The notes under the pieces were generated by a model. The model ran no database searches and was not told the DNA's origin. It saw only the letters and a list, made by a program, of their open reading frames with translations. The translations under genes and the position numbers were made by a program. From CALARM01 sp964431735 (GTDB lineage Bacteria; Vulcanimicrobiota; SpSt-956; JAKJGF01): a stretch of DNA of 30,517 nucleotides. The stretch covers positions 1 to 30,517 of the forward strand of contig CAYSLJ010000090.1 in assembly GCA_964431735.1 (NCBI GenBank), written 5' to 3'. Shown here in pieces: positions 7,785-16,600 of this stretch (positions within the stretch are counted from its first letter, which is position 1; each line of letters starts with the position of its first letter).

Positions 7785-8216
7785 TTTTGTAATAAAAGGC
7801 AGTTTGAAAGCTGTCTGGAGTTGGGAAATCATCTTGTCTTCTTTTGTGCTCACATCTCCGTCTGCATAGGCTACGGTAAAGAGATCATTATATAAATCCG
7901 TGAGAAATTCCTCATCCAGTTCATATTTTTCTATATCTTCTTTTATGGCGTTAAGAGAAACATCTTCTATGGAACGGCAGTATTTCCTTACAGTTTTGCC
8001 GGACAGACAGTATCTGGCAAAAATATAATTATTGATTTTTTCCAGTTCCTCAAAATTTTCCCCGTCACTCCTTGCAAGCATAAGACATGATCTGACTATT
8101 ACTCTTATTTTTGCAAGCAATTTACCTTTCTCTTCTTTAAATTTTTCAAGCCTTCCAAGTTCCTTATCTATAGATTCCATTACTTCAAGTTTGATCTGAA
8201 CTTCATTATCGTTCAC
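7779..8216 (-). CDS. TerB-like domain protein
   Basis: A 145-residue, mostly helical acidic protein. The C-terminal third contains VAYADGDVSTKEDKMI, the TerB/DjlA-N pattern in which an A-D-G-D turn precedes an E-x-x helix. An earlier similar motif, ARSDGENFEEL, lies near residue 50, as in proteins with paired TerB-type helices. TerB-fold proteins are linked to stress and metal responses, but the exact role is unknown here. A TTG at 8222 extends the frame by two codons, but AGAGG lies 8 bases before the GTG at 8216, so GTG is chosen. No signal peptide or membrane segment is seen. Confidence 0.7.
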   Translation of the reverse strand: MNDNEVQIKLEVMESIDKELGRLEKFKEEKGKLLAKIRVIVRSCLMLARSDGENFEELEKINNYIFARYCLSGKTVRKYCRSIEDVSLNAIKEDIEKYELDEEFLTDLYNDLFTVAYADGDVSTKEDKMISQLQTAFKLPFITKL

Positions 8217-8250
8217 AGACAAAACCTCTTTTCTTAAAATTTATGTAAGA

Positions 8251-8324
8251 ATCGTGACGCGTAACGCGTGACGCGTGACGGGTGATTTCGTAATGCGTGA
8301 TGCGTAATGCGTGATGCGTCACGG
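8251..8324 (+). repeat. Extended heptamer array (GC and mixed forms)
   Basis: About ten heptamers: four of GTGACGC/GTAACGC, then a GTGATTT-like unit, then GTAATGC/GTGATGC alternating, ending GTCACGGG in the inverse orientation. It lies between the SEC-C gene and the TerB-like gene, both on minus. The change from ACGC to ATGC units is consistent with C-to-T decay of older units. Confidence 0.85.
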
Positions 8325-8338
8325 GTATTTCACATCAA

Positions 8339-8356
8339 GGCGTTTAATAAAACGCC
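8339..8356. other. Perfect 7-bp hairpin GGCGTTT-AATA-AAACGCC
   Basis: A perfect 7-bp stem with a 4-base loop just after the SEC-C gene on the minus strand. No T-run follows on either strand, so a rho-independent terminator is only possible, not shown. Confidence 0.4.
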
Positions 8357-8390
8357 ACTACTCACTCTTCACGACTCACCAATCACTTCA
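8357..8390 (-). repeat. Heptamer array overlapping the SEC-C stop codon
   Basis: Plus-strand units TCACTCT, TCACGAC, TCACCAA, TCACTTC in 7-base register. The TGA stop of the SEC-C gene (8383-8385) is the GTGA of the last unit, so the array begins exactly at the end of the gene. Confidence 0.75.
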
Positions 8391-10764
8391 TACAGCACTT
8401 CTTATACTTTTTCCCGCTACCGCAGGGGCACGGGTCATTACGGCCTGTCTTTTCTTCAGGATTTTTTTCAACCAACCCGTCATGGGCTATGGCTATAATC
8501 ATATCATTATAAAAAGTCCTGTAATTTTTTTCGAATTCATCTTTATGTCCCTGAATATCATCTGTATATTTTGCAGTGGCCATATATTTTTTGCCTTTTT
8601 CAAGAAGGGAGAGCGCTTTTTCGTAGTTCTGTCTGTATGTGGCATATATATAAGCCAGTATATAATAAGATTCTACATATTCATGGTCTATTTCCATGGC
8701 CTGCCTGAGGTAATATTCCGCATCGTCAAATTGTTCTTTGTCTACATAAATATTTCCTAAAGATATATAATTATAGATGTCAGAAGGATCTGCTTCTATT
8801 TCTTCCAAAAATATATCTTCAAGCTCTTCCAGATCCAGATCATCGTGTTCATGGTCATGTTCTACAAATTTTATGGGACTCTTCTCCATAACTCTTTTCA
8901 TTTCTTCGTCATTCTCACAACTGTTTATACCGAAAACCGTTAACATAATACTCATTTTGCCTTCATCGGTAACTTCAAAAGATGATAACTGTTTGCAATT
9001 AAGGCATGTAATTTCATCTTCTATATGAGGCACAGGCTCGTCATGACAGCATAGTTCCACTGTTATATGTTCCAATCTGTAAAAAGATTCATCACCGCAG
9101 TTTCCACACCTGAGTTCTACATCAAGATAGGGTTTAATGACTTCTTCGATTCTGCCTCCGAAGAAGGCTTCCGTATATTTACGTTTATCGTCATGTTTTT
9201 CATAATATTTCTTTTCCATTAAATCAAGGTCGGAATTCTTAATACCATATATCCTGTTAAGAAGCAGATACATATAATCAATAAAATCCTGTTCTTTACC
9301 GGTATATGGCAGAAGTTTCTCTATAAATTTATCATCGGGATAAACTATCATAATATTCAGAAGTCTTTCTTTATTACAGGGCCAGAATGAGAGAAAATGT
9401 TTGTTTATAAAATCAATGACAGTCTCTTCTTTCATGGTTTCAACAACAGAGAGAGCCAGAAACTGCCCGTCTTTATTCATATCTTCAATGTTTTCTTCTA
9501 TGAAAGGAAGAGCCTGTTCTTTATATTTTATAAGTACTTCATAGGCGATATGCATGCCATTTGACATTTCCTTTACCAGAACAGGTAAAAATTCTTCGTA
9601 AAGAAGTCTTCCCATAATTTTTATTGCATTTATATGTCCGTAAGAGGACAGATTCATATTATCCTCAAGAAATTCTACAACCAGGCCTCTGTCCAGTCCA
9701 TTCATAAAATCTACTATCTTATCTATATAAGGTAATTCGTCAACATCTATATCCGAAGCTATAAGGTCAAATACCTGTTCAATATTAAGGTTCTGAGGAT
9801 TTACTTCTTTTGTTCTCATAGATGTGATAAAACATCCGAGTATAAAGGAATAAAACAGATATTCCTGTTCTCCTTCGATAAATCGTCCCGTAATGTCTTC
9901 ATCGCCGAGTAACCTTATCAGTAACTCTCTGAGTTTTTCATTATCAATCTTTATGAGATTTTCCCTTAAAAAAGACCGGACATTTTTATATTCTTCATTT
10001 TTTAATTCTTCAATATATAAATCAAATTTTTCGAAAGGTGTATCATCTTTAAAAATCATTGAAATATCAACATATTTCTGCTCCGAATCCCCGTCCATAT
10101 AATCGGTTATAAGTTCAAAATCCTCGCGGGATGAAACAAATAATTCGCACATTTCAGCCACTATATCGGTGTAATCCCTGTCCATTTCTTCAAATTTTAT
10201 TAACAGACAGTTTTTCAGGAGACTATAGAAATCATGATATTCATATTTCAGAGCAGGTGCCGCTATTCTGGGAAATAAAAGTGTCTTTTCCACATCAGGT
10301 AATGAAGATTTTATATAAGAATCAATCAGTAATTCAGTTATTTTCTTCCCCCCCTGTTTGTCCAGAATATTAAGAGCCTTTAAAAGGCCTGAAAATCTGA
10401 GATTATCTGCATATATATCACTTTCTTTTTCCAGATATGAAGAAAAGAGTTTTACCGCTTTTTCCTTATCAAGAGAGGCAATGACAGGAGATGCGGCAGA
10501 CATAACCAGTTCATCCATAGTTTCCCACTTATCCAGAATTTCATTAAGATTGGATGAAAAATTTTCCGCCGGCAGGCAGAGAAAAAAATCCCTTTTTAAG
10601 AGATCATTACATTTGTCTAAAATATACCTGATAATTTCAGGAGTAAAGGCTTTTTCTATTTCCATGCACAGACCGTTATTAATATCTTTCGCATATTTGA
10701 GTCTTTCCAGAGACCATTCCATAATCATACGGTCTTTCATATCCAGCTTTGATAAATCTATCAT
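8383..10764 (-). CDS. HEAT-like/TPR protein with zinc knuckles and C-terminal SEC-C motif
   Basis: A 793-residue, very acidic, all-helical protein. Residues 1 to about 540 are irregular helical repeats that look HEAT/ARM-like. A cysteine cluster follows (CGNCG, then CLNC) that could bind zinc. Residues about 660-745 hold TPR units (YNYISLGNIYVDKEQFDDAE and YYILAYIYATYRQNYEKA). The last 20 residues are the SEC-C motif NDPCPCGSGKKYKKCC, a zinc site shared with the SecA C-terminus. SEC-C is known to mediate protein or ribosome contacts; the function of this fusion is unknown. Its start is 2 bases after the methyltransferase stop with AAGGAG upstream, so the two are one operon. The stop codon falls in a heptamer repeat. 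Confidence 0.85.
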   Translation of the reverse strand: MIDLSKLDMKDRMIMEWSLERLKYAKDINNGLCMEIEKAFTPEIIRYILDKCNDLLKRDFFLCLPAENFSSNLNEILDKWETMDELVMSAASPVIASLDKEKAVKLFSSYLEKESDIYADNLRFSGLLKALNILDKQGGKKITELLIDSYIKSSLPDVEKTLLFPRIAAPALKYEYHDFYSLLKNCLLIKFEEMDRDYTDIVAEMCELFVSSREDFELITDYMDGDSEQKYVDISMIFKDDTPFEKFDLYIEELKNEEYKNVRSFLRENLIKIDNEKLRELLIRLLGDEDITGRFIEGEQEYLFYSFILGCFITSMRTKEVNPQNLNIEQVFDLIASDIDVDELPYIDKIVDFMNGLDRGLVVEFLEDNMNLSSYGHINAIKIMGRLLYEEFLPVLVKEMSNGMHIAYEVLIKYKEQALPFIEENIEDMNKDGQFLALSVVETMKEETVIDFINKHFLSFWPCNKERLLNIMIVYPDDKFIEKLLPYTGKEQDFIDYMYLLLNRIYGIKNSDLDLMEKKYYEKHDDKRKYTEAFFGGRIEEVIKPYLDVELRCGNCGDESFYRLEHITVELCCHDEPVPHIEDEITCLNCKQLSSFEVTDEGKMSIMLTVFGINSCENDEEMKRVMEKSPIKFVEHDHEHDDLDLEELEDIFLEEIEADPSDIYNYISLGNIYVDKEQFDDAEYYLRQAMEIDHEYVESYYILAYIYATYRQNYEKALSLLEKGKKYMATAKYTDDIQGHKDEFEKNYRTFYNDMIIAIAHDGLVEKNPEEKTGRNDPCPCGSGKKYKKCCMK

Positions 10765-10766
10765 TT

Positions 10767-11549
10767 TTAATATTTCTCCTTTTTAATTAAAAAAATACAT
10801 GTATCCTGTTTAAAAGGTATTATATCAAATAATTTACATAATATCCTCTTTAATAAAGATAATTTTCTTCCGAGTATATACTGATCCAGCATCCACTGTG
10901 ATACAACGCTTACCTGGGCAAAAGATACGACTCTGAACTTATAAACATGGAGCATTTCTTCTATTGCTTTTTTAGTAAAATAAGATACATGTCCTGTTAT
11001 CATACCATCTCCTGTAAGACCGCCGTATCGATTTTTTATAGAACATTCCACCCATACGGGCTGATACCCCAGAAGTAAAAGAAGAGAGCAGAGAAAACTG
11101 TCAAGTCTGGGGATGGTGAGTATTAAATAACCGTCATCATTTAAAAGCCTTCTTATTTCTTCCAGAAGAAATTCAGTATCCCTTATATGTTCAAGTACTT
11201 CGTTACAGCTTATAAGATCAAAGGAAGAGTCTTTAAAAGGTATTTTACAGTTCTGTTCAAGGTCAAATTTTATAGTTTTTATTCCTCTTTTCTGTGCTTC
11301 TCCCGGATCTACAAGATCTATTCCGAATGTTAAAGGGTTTCCTGTTTCTTTTGAAATAAGATGTGTCAGAAATCCGTCTCTGCATCCTATGTCCAGATAT
11401 GTTTTCCTCTCTTTTAAAGTATGTGCCGCTTTAAGTATTTCTTTTAACCTTCTGTCAAGTAAAAGATTATTACCATCCTGATAATATCCTTTTCCTGTTT
11501 CCATGAGAGGATTCCATCTGATAGTTTTTAGAATTTCTTTATTGTCCAT
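10767..11549 (-). CDS. Class I SAM-dependent methyltransferase
   Basis: A 260-residue protein with the Rossmann methyltransferase motifs: YLDIGCRDGFL (motif I), GIDLVDP (acidic end of strand 2), FDLISCNEVLEHI and DDGYLILTIP (post-strand 4 and motif III), as in the Methyltransf_11 family. A hydrophobic SFLCSLLLLLGY segment follows, then GHVSYFTKKAIEEML, a pattern seen in methyltransferases of surface-glycan and lipid pathways. The substrate is unknown. The frame remains open upstream to 11579, but those ten residues (MTRDALRLKN) are heptamer-array sequence; the ATG at 11549, just inside the array edge, is the more credible start, although no clear ribosome site is seen. The gene is directly upstream of the SEC-C gene. 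Confidence 0.85.
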   Translation of the reverse strand: MDNKEILKTIRWNPLMETGKGYYQDGNNLLLDRRLKEILKAAHTLKERKTYLDIGCRDGFLTHLISKETGNPLTFGIDLVDPGEAQKRGIKTIKFDLEQNCKIPFKDSSFDLISCNEVLEHIRDTEFLLEEIRRLLNDDGYLILTIPRLDSFLCSLLLLLGYQPVWVECSIKNRYGGLTGDGMITGHVSYFTKKAIEEMLHVYKFRVVSFAQVSVVSQWMLDQYILGRKLSLLKRILCKLFDIIPFKQDTCIFLIKKEKY

Positions 11550-11558
11550 ATTTTTTAA

Positions 11559-11609
11559 TCGTAATGCGTCACGCGTCACGCGTTACGCGTTACGCGTTAC
11601 GCGTCACGA
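11559..11609 (-). repeat. Heptamer array upstream of the methyltransferase gene
   Basis: About seven heptamers, plus strand GCGTCAC/GCGTTAC, ending CGTCACGATT, the most common right edge in the window. It lies in the leader of the methyltransferase/SEC-C operon and creates a false N-terminal extension. Confidence 0.9.
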
Positions 11610-11625
11610 TTCTCATATAAATTCA

Positions 11626-11723
11626 GGAATGAAAATTATTAATAGTCTCTTTCCTCGCGTCACGCGTTACGCGTTACGCGTCACGATTTAATATATTTGA
11701 GACAGTTATTTAATTGTCATTCC
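11626..11723 (+). mobile_element. MITE-like element, family 1-related, copy C (98 bp)
   Basis: It starts GGAATGAAAATTATTAATAG and ends AGTTATTTAATTGTCATTCC; the tips are imperfect inverted repeats (GGAATGAAAATTA against GGAATGACAATTA). The right tip resembles that of copy B (AGTTATTTCCTGACAACTCC). Flanks are TCA on the left and TTA on the right, both TNA but not identical. The core (11655-11686) is a heptamer array in the same orientation as in the other copies. Confidence 0.7.
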
Positions 11724-11737
11724 TTAATAGCTTCCAT

Positions 11738-12625
11738 TCACCGTGAAAACATATCTCTCAGAGCCTCTTCCAGTGTTTTATGTTTGAATTCATAACCGGA
11801 CGAATTTAATTTCACCGGCACAACCCTTGCCCCTGATAAAAGCAATTCATCTGCCATTTCTCCGAACATAAGACGAAGGGCAAAAGAAGGAACAGGAAAA
11901 AATGTCGGTCTTTTAAGGACTTTACTTAAAATTTTTGTAAATCTTCTGTTTGTAACAGGATCAGGAGAAACTATATTCACAGGGCCTGATAAATTCTCAT
12001 GACGGAGAATATGTAAGATTGCTCCAAGGACATCATCAAGAGAAATACAGCTCATATACTGTTCTCCGCTGCCCAGTACACCTCCCAGGCCCAGGCTAAA
12101 GGGAAGATGCATCTTTTTCAATGCTCCCCCGGAAGGAGTCAGTATCATACCGAAACGAAGATTTACCCTTCTTATGTTCTCTGCCGCTTCCGTTGCTTTT
12201 TCCCAGTCATAACATATACCGGCAAGAAATCCTGTACCGGCAGAACTGTCTTCAGAAAGTATTTCGCTGCCCCTGTTCCCGTAATATCCTGTAGCGGAAG
12301 CACACATGATAAGTTTTGGAGGCGAAGAAAGTTCTGACAGGGTTTTACATAAAAATTCCGTTCCTCTTACACGACTGTAACGGATCTTTGCTTTTTTTTC
12401 CGTAGTCCATCTTCCCTCTGCTATAGATTCACCTGCAAGATGTATTACACAATCAAAACCTTCAAGCCTGACTTTTTCTATCTCTTTTTTCTCAGGATTC
12501 CAGTAAATTGCATGTTCTCTAGCCTTTGAACGGACAAGACATGTGACTCTATGGCCGCCTTTAATAAGTAAAGGGGTTAGACGGGAACCTACAAGACCTG
12601 TAGAGCCGCTTACAAGTATGTTCAT
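11738..12625 (-). CDS. TIGR01777 family NAD(P)-dependent epimerase (YfcH-like)
   Basis: A 295-residue short-chain dehydrogenase-type protein. The N-terminal MNILVSGSTGLVGSRL is the nucleotide-binding glycine motif; VIHLAGESIAEGRW is strongly characteristic of the TIGR01777/YfcH group; the ASATGYYGNRG stretch contains the catalytic Tyr region. The C-terminal DUF1731-like end reads PVPSFALRLMFGEMADELLLSGARVVP when read in pieces. The substrate of this family is not settled. The frame is open to 12670, but a GGGGTG six bases before the ATG at 12625 and the family's conserved N-terminus fix the start. It is transcribed divergently from the secreted protein at 12926. Confidence 0.92.
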   Translation of the reverse strand: MNILVSGSTGLVGSRLTPLLIKGGHRVTCLVRSKAREHAIYWNPEKKEIEKVRLEGFDCVIHLAGESIAEGRWTTEKKAKIRYSRVRGTEFLCKTLSELSSPPKLIMCASATGYYGNRGSEILSEDSSAGTGFLAGICYDWEKATEAAENIRRVNLRFGMILTPSGGALKKMHLPFSLGLGGVLGSGEQYMSCISLDDVLGAILHILRHENLSGPVNIVSPDPVTNRRFTKILSKVLKRPTFFPVPSFALRLMFGEMADELLLSGARVVPVKLNSSGYEFKHKTLEEALRDMFSR

Positions 12626-12698
12626 AAAAAACACCCCGTGATGATTATAGCAATTTATAAAGGTTTTCACAAGCTATGAGAGGGTTATTAGATAAGAT

Positions 12699-12843
12699 TA
12701 TAGTTAGTTTCATAACTATCCATAAATAATGACCTCGTAATGCGTAAAGTGTAATGCGTGAGGGGCAGGGATTAAACCCGTCACGCGTTACGCGTTACGC
12801 GTCACGATAACTTAAATTCTAATAAGTTATGAAATACACTATA
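12699..12843. mobile_element. Palindromic MITE-like element with inverted heptamer arrays
   Basis: Ends TATAGTTAGTTTCATAACT (12699-12717) and AAGTTATGAAATACACTATA (12824-12843) are inverted repeats sharing TTTCATAACT exactly. Inside are one plus-oriented heptamer array (GTAATGC, GTAAAGT, GTAATGC, GTGAGGG at 12737-12764) and one minus-oriented array (12779-12806). It fills the intergenic space between divergent genes. The terminal sequence differs from family 1. Confidence 0.6.
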
Positions 12844-12859
12844 TTCATCAGATCAGATC

Positions 12860-12887
12860 TTGACTATTGAAAATTTTATATTATTAT
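12860..12887 (+). promoter_or_regulatory. Candidate sigma-70 promoter for the 12926 gene
   Basis: TTGACT at 12860-12865, a 16-base spacer, and TATTAT at 12882-12887. It lies about 40 bases upstream of the start, with AAGGAG before the ATG. It falls just outside the palindromic element. Confidence 0.5.
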
Positions 12888-12925
12888 AAATTAAGAGATA
12901 AAATTTTTAAAAAGGAGATAACATA

Positions 12926-13600
12926 ATGTACCAAAAAAAATTATATTTATGCTCATTAATTTTACTGCTTGCCGTTTATTTCTCAGATAAATGCTTCGGA
13001 GACGGGAATAATTTACTCGATCTTACCAGAACCTATCCGGAAGAACAGAAAAGCAGTAGCTATTTACTCTACATAAATGAAAGACCTCTGAAAGTGCCTT
13101 ATATAGCTGTTAAAAATCAGCTTGACGATACGGTAGTTTATTATTTCCCGGGCAAACTCCTTGTAACAGCACTGGGAGTGGAATGGAAATATGACAGCGG
13201 AAAAAACAGTTTAATCCTCAAAAAAAAGGATTTTCCAAAATCCTGGATGGCTATCGGACTTGATGTAAAAACAGGCGAAAAAATAGTCTATTTACCCTTC
13301 AGAGAAGTACTTTCTTTTCTTAAATTACCTGTAAGAGTACAGGAAAGTGCCACAGGCATATCATGCCATACAAGAACAGACGGATTTATCCCATCTTTTC
13401 AGCAGCTTACTCCAACACCGACACCGGAAGGGAACAATCGCAATTACGCTCAGCCTGCACGAACAAATACTCCGTATATGACTGCTACACCTCAAACAGG
13501 CGGTAAATCAGGTCAGCAGGAAATAAGGGATAAACTGGATAATGTAGTCAAACCCAACACTATTCCCAATTCACATTCACTACCTACCCCTGTAAGATAA
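12926..13600 (+). CDS. Secreted protein with copper-amine-oxidase-N-like domain
   Basis: A 224-residue protein. Residues 1-25 form a signal peptide (YLCSLILLLAVYF, ending near KCFGDG). Residues about 45-150 contain LLYINERPLKVPYIAVKNQL and LLVTALGVEWKYDSGKNSL, resembling the copper amine oxidase N-terminal 'stalk' domain found in many bacterial secreted proteins, which does not itself bind copper. The C-terminal 75 residues are Pro/Thr/Asn/Gln rich and probably disordered (TPTPTPEGNN). A strong AAGGAG precedes the ATG. The kinase gene starts 27 bases later on the same strand, so the two are likely co-transcribed. The domain call is moderate; function unknown. Confidence 0.75.
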   Translation: MYQKKLYLCSLILLLAVYFSDKCFGDGNNLLDLTRTYPEEQKSSSYLLYINERPLKVPYIAVKNQLDDTVVYYFPGKLLVTALGVEWKYDSGKNSLILKKKDFPKSWMAIGLDVKTGEKIVYLPFREVLSFLKLPVRVQESATGISCHTRTDGFIPSFQQLTPTPTPEGNNRNYAQPARTNTPYMTATPQTGGKSGQQEIRDKLDNVVKPNTIPNSHSLPTPVR

Positions 13601-13627
13601 TACGATTTAAGAAAAGGCATATTATAA

Positions 13628-16600
13628 ATGACAGAAAATATTTCTCCTTTAGAGAAAACTTTTGTTCTGGGAAATAATGAGCATGACAGAACCGAACTGT
13701 TACTTCCTTCAATGGCAGATAAGGAAACAACTCTGACTCTTACGGAAAAAACTTCCGCAGAAATAAGAGAAGAAGAAAAACAACTGTCATCAGAATGGAA
13801 GGCAGGAGATATTATTGCAGGTCTTTATCAGGTAATGTCCGTTCTGGGAGAAGGTGCTTTCGGAACAGTTTACAAAGTCCGCCATCGCGGATGGAACAGA
13901 ATCCTTGCGGTGAAATCAATGCATCCCCATCTCACAGGGGATGAAGAACAGAGAAAAATCTTTCTTGATGAATGCCAGGGATGGGTAAATATGGGACTTC
14001 ATCCGAATGTTGTAAGTGCTTTTTATGTACGTGACATAGGAAATATTCCCAGGATTTTTATTGAATATATAGAGGGAGGAAGCCTTGCTGAAAGCCTTAA
14101 ATCAGGGAAGATAAAAGACCTTTTTCATATAATAGATCTTGCCATTCAGTGTCTTGACGGTCTGTCTTTTGCCCACAGAAAAGGACTTATACACAGAGAC
14201 ATAAAACCTCTTAACTGTCTTCTCACGGGAGATGGTACATTAAAGATTACTGATTTCGGTATAGCAACAGGTCTCAGGGATCTGCTTTCTGAAGAAAAAA
14301 AGAGCGAGAAGGAAGATGTTAAAGCTATCGGCACGCCTGCCTATATGCCTCCGGAACAATGGTCGCCTCAACATGGAGCAACAGGTCCATGGAGTGATAT
14401 TTATTCTTTTGGAATAATGCTTTATGAAATGTGCTGCAAAAAAAGACCTTTTGATGACGGATGCGAACCGGTTCTTGTGCTCAGGGCAAAACATCTTACA
14501 GTGGAAGTGCCTCCGCCGAAAGAGCTTAACAGAGATATTCCAGACAGTCTGTCCGGTCTTATCCTGAAATGCCTTAAAAAAAATCCGGCAGAAAGATTTC
14601 AGACAGTTCAGGAATGCAGAATAAAACTGGCAGAAATATATGAAGAAATAACCGGGAAAACCTGTACCAGAAGAGTACCGGAAGAGATAGACCTTCTTGC
14701 TGACAGCCTCAATAATAGAGCCGTGTCCTTTATGGATCTGGGTTTAAAAAAAGAAGCCCTTAAAAACTGGGATGAAGCATTAAAAATCGATGCCTCTCAT
14801 ATTCAGTCAACCTACAACAGAGGCCTGGTAAAATGGCGTTCCGGCGAGATTGACGACTTGGAACTTGTTGAAAGCCTGGGCCACTGCGAGAAAACATGGG
14901 AAACATATTATCTGACGGCTCTTGTCCATATGGAAAGAGATGATCCGAAAAAAGCAGAAGAAGTTCTGAATAAAATCCCCGTGCCATACAGAAATAATCA
15001 GGAAGTATTAAAATTACTTGAAAAAATCCGGGATATAGAGAAAAAAAGCACATACCTTATAAACTCATATAAAGACACTTATATATCCTCTATGGTTTTC
15101 TCTAAAGATGAAAAAAGAATTTTTGCCGCATCAGGACAATTATTTCATACCAACTTTTCAGGTCTCTATGATTGTGATACAAATAAATGGTCAAAAGTTG
15201 TAAAGTTTAACAAAGGGAATCTTAAAGGCGTATCAATAACAGACGATTCGTTACTTGGCTCAGTCGGTTTTGAAGGAGGAGAAATTCAGGTAATAGATTT
15301 AAGTACGGGAAAAATCTTAAAAACTATTAATGATCCTTCCGGCAACGTGACCGCCTGTGCAATCAGCCCCGACGGAAGATGGGTAGGTTCCTGCGGTTTT
15401 GATTGTAAAGGGAGAATCTTTGATATTTCTTCGGGAGAAATAGTAAAAACCCTTGAAGGGCACAGTAAATGGTGCAGTGCCATAACATTTATGCCTGATA
15501 GAAAACATATACTTTCTGCCGCTGAAGACGGATATATGCTTCAGTGGGACGTAAAAACAGGGGAAAAAACAAGAATTATGCATCATGAACATGCCATAAA
15601 ATGTATGGCAGTAAGTTATGACGGCACTAAAGGTATAACTGCCAGTATGGAAATGAAATTATGGTATTTTAAAGAACTCTCTCCTGCTAAAATCGCCGGT
15701 AAAAACAGGGATTTCGTAAAAACAGTAAGTTTGAATAAAGATGGTACCCTTGCCCTGTCCGGAGGATGTGACAGGACTGTTAAATTATGGGATACAAAAA
15801 GAGGGAAATGCCTGAGAAGTTTTAACAGACAGGAAAGAGACATAAAATCAGTCCTTCTGAGTAAAGACGGGAAGAAGGCTCTATGGTCAGATGAAAGCGG
15901 AAGAGTAGATGTATGGCACATTGAACATGACAATTTTTTTAATTCTGCCGGTTTTGTCCTTTCACGGATAAAATCGACAGGAGATATCAGTAAAGAACAA
16001 TTACGTTTCAATCAATTAATTGAACATGCCGGTGAAGCTATCTCCTTATCATCATGGAATAACGCAATCAATCAGTTGAAAGAAGCCATGACAATTCCCG
16101 GCTATGAACGAGCAAAGGAAGCACTTGATCTATGGCAGAAACTTTATTCACCGTGCAGAAAAATAGCTATTAAAGAAATATTGCCTGAGAAGACTCTCAT
16201 TCAGCATGAAAGCGACATTACCGCCATAGAAGTGTCACATGATGGAAACTATCTTTTTTCTTCTTCGGAAGACGGAACTATACTGATGAAAAACCTTTCC
16301 GATAGCCTTGAAGCTTTTCCGATTTTCTTGAACATGATTACCATGCACTCAGGTTTTGCTTCCGTAAAATATATGAGCGATATTGAAAAAGAATATGGAA
16401 GAGGGAAAGAAATTGCAAGAAAATCGACAGAACTTTCTACAGGTGCACTGCTTTCGGTAGGACGCAGGATAATTTCTTCCCATAATGATAAACAGATAAG
16501 AATCTGGGACAGTTCTGCTACAGGCAAAATACTGAGAAAATTTTCTCCTCATAAAAACGGCATTTATTCTATGGATGCAGATTCTCATGGCACACTTCTC

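Noticed and set aside
8307..8760. Overlapping plus-strand ORFs at 8307-8498 and 8311-8760
   Set aside because: Their N-termini are translated heptamer array and the remainder is antisense to the clearly coding SEC-C gene.
11503..11691. Plus-strand 62-codon ORF rich in RVTRYALRVTRH
   Set aside because: It is the stop-free reading strand of heptamer arrays, with no ribosome site and no protein-like composition.
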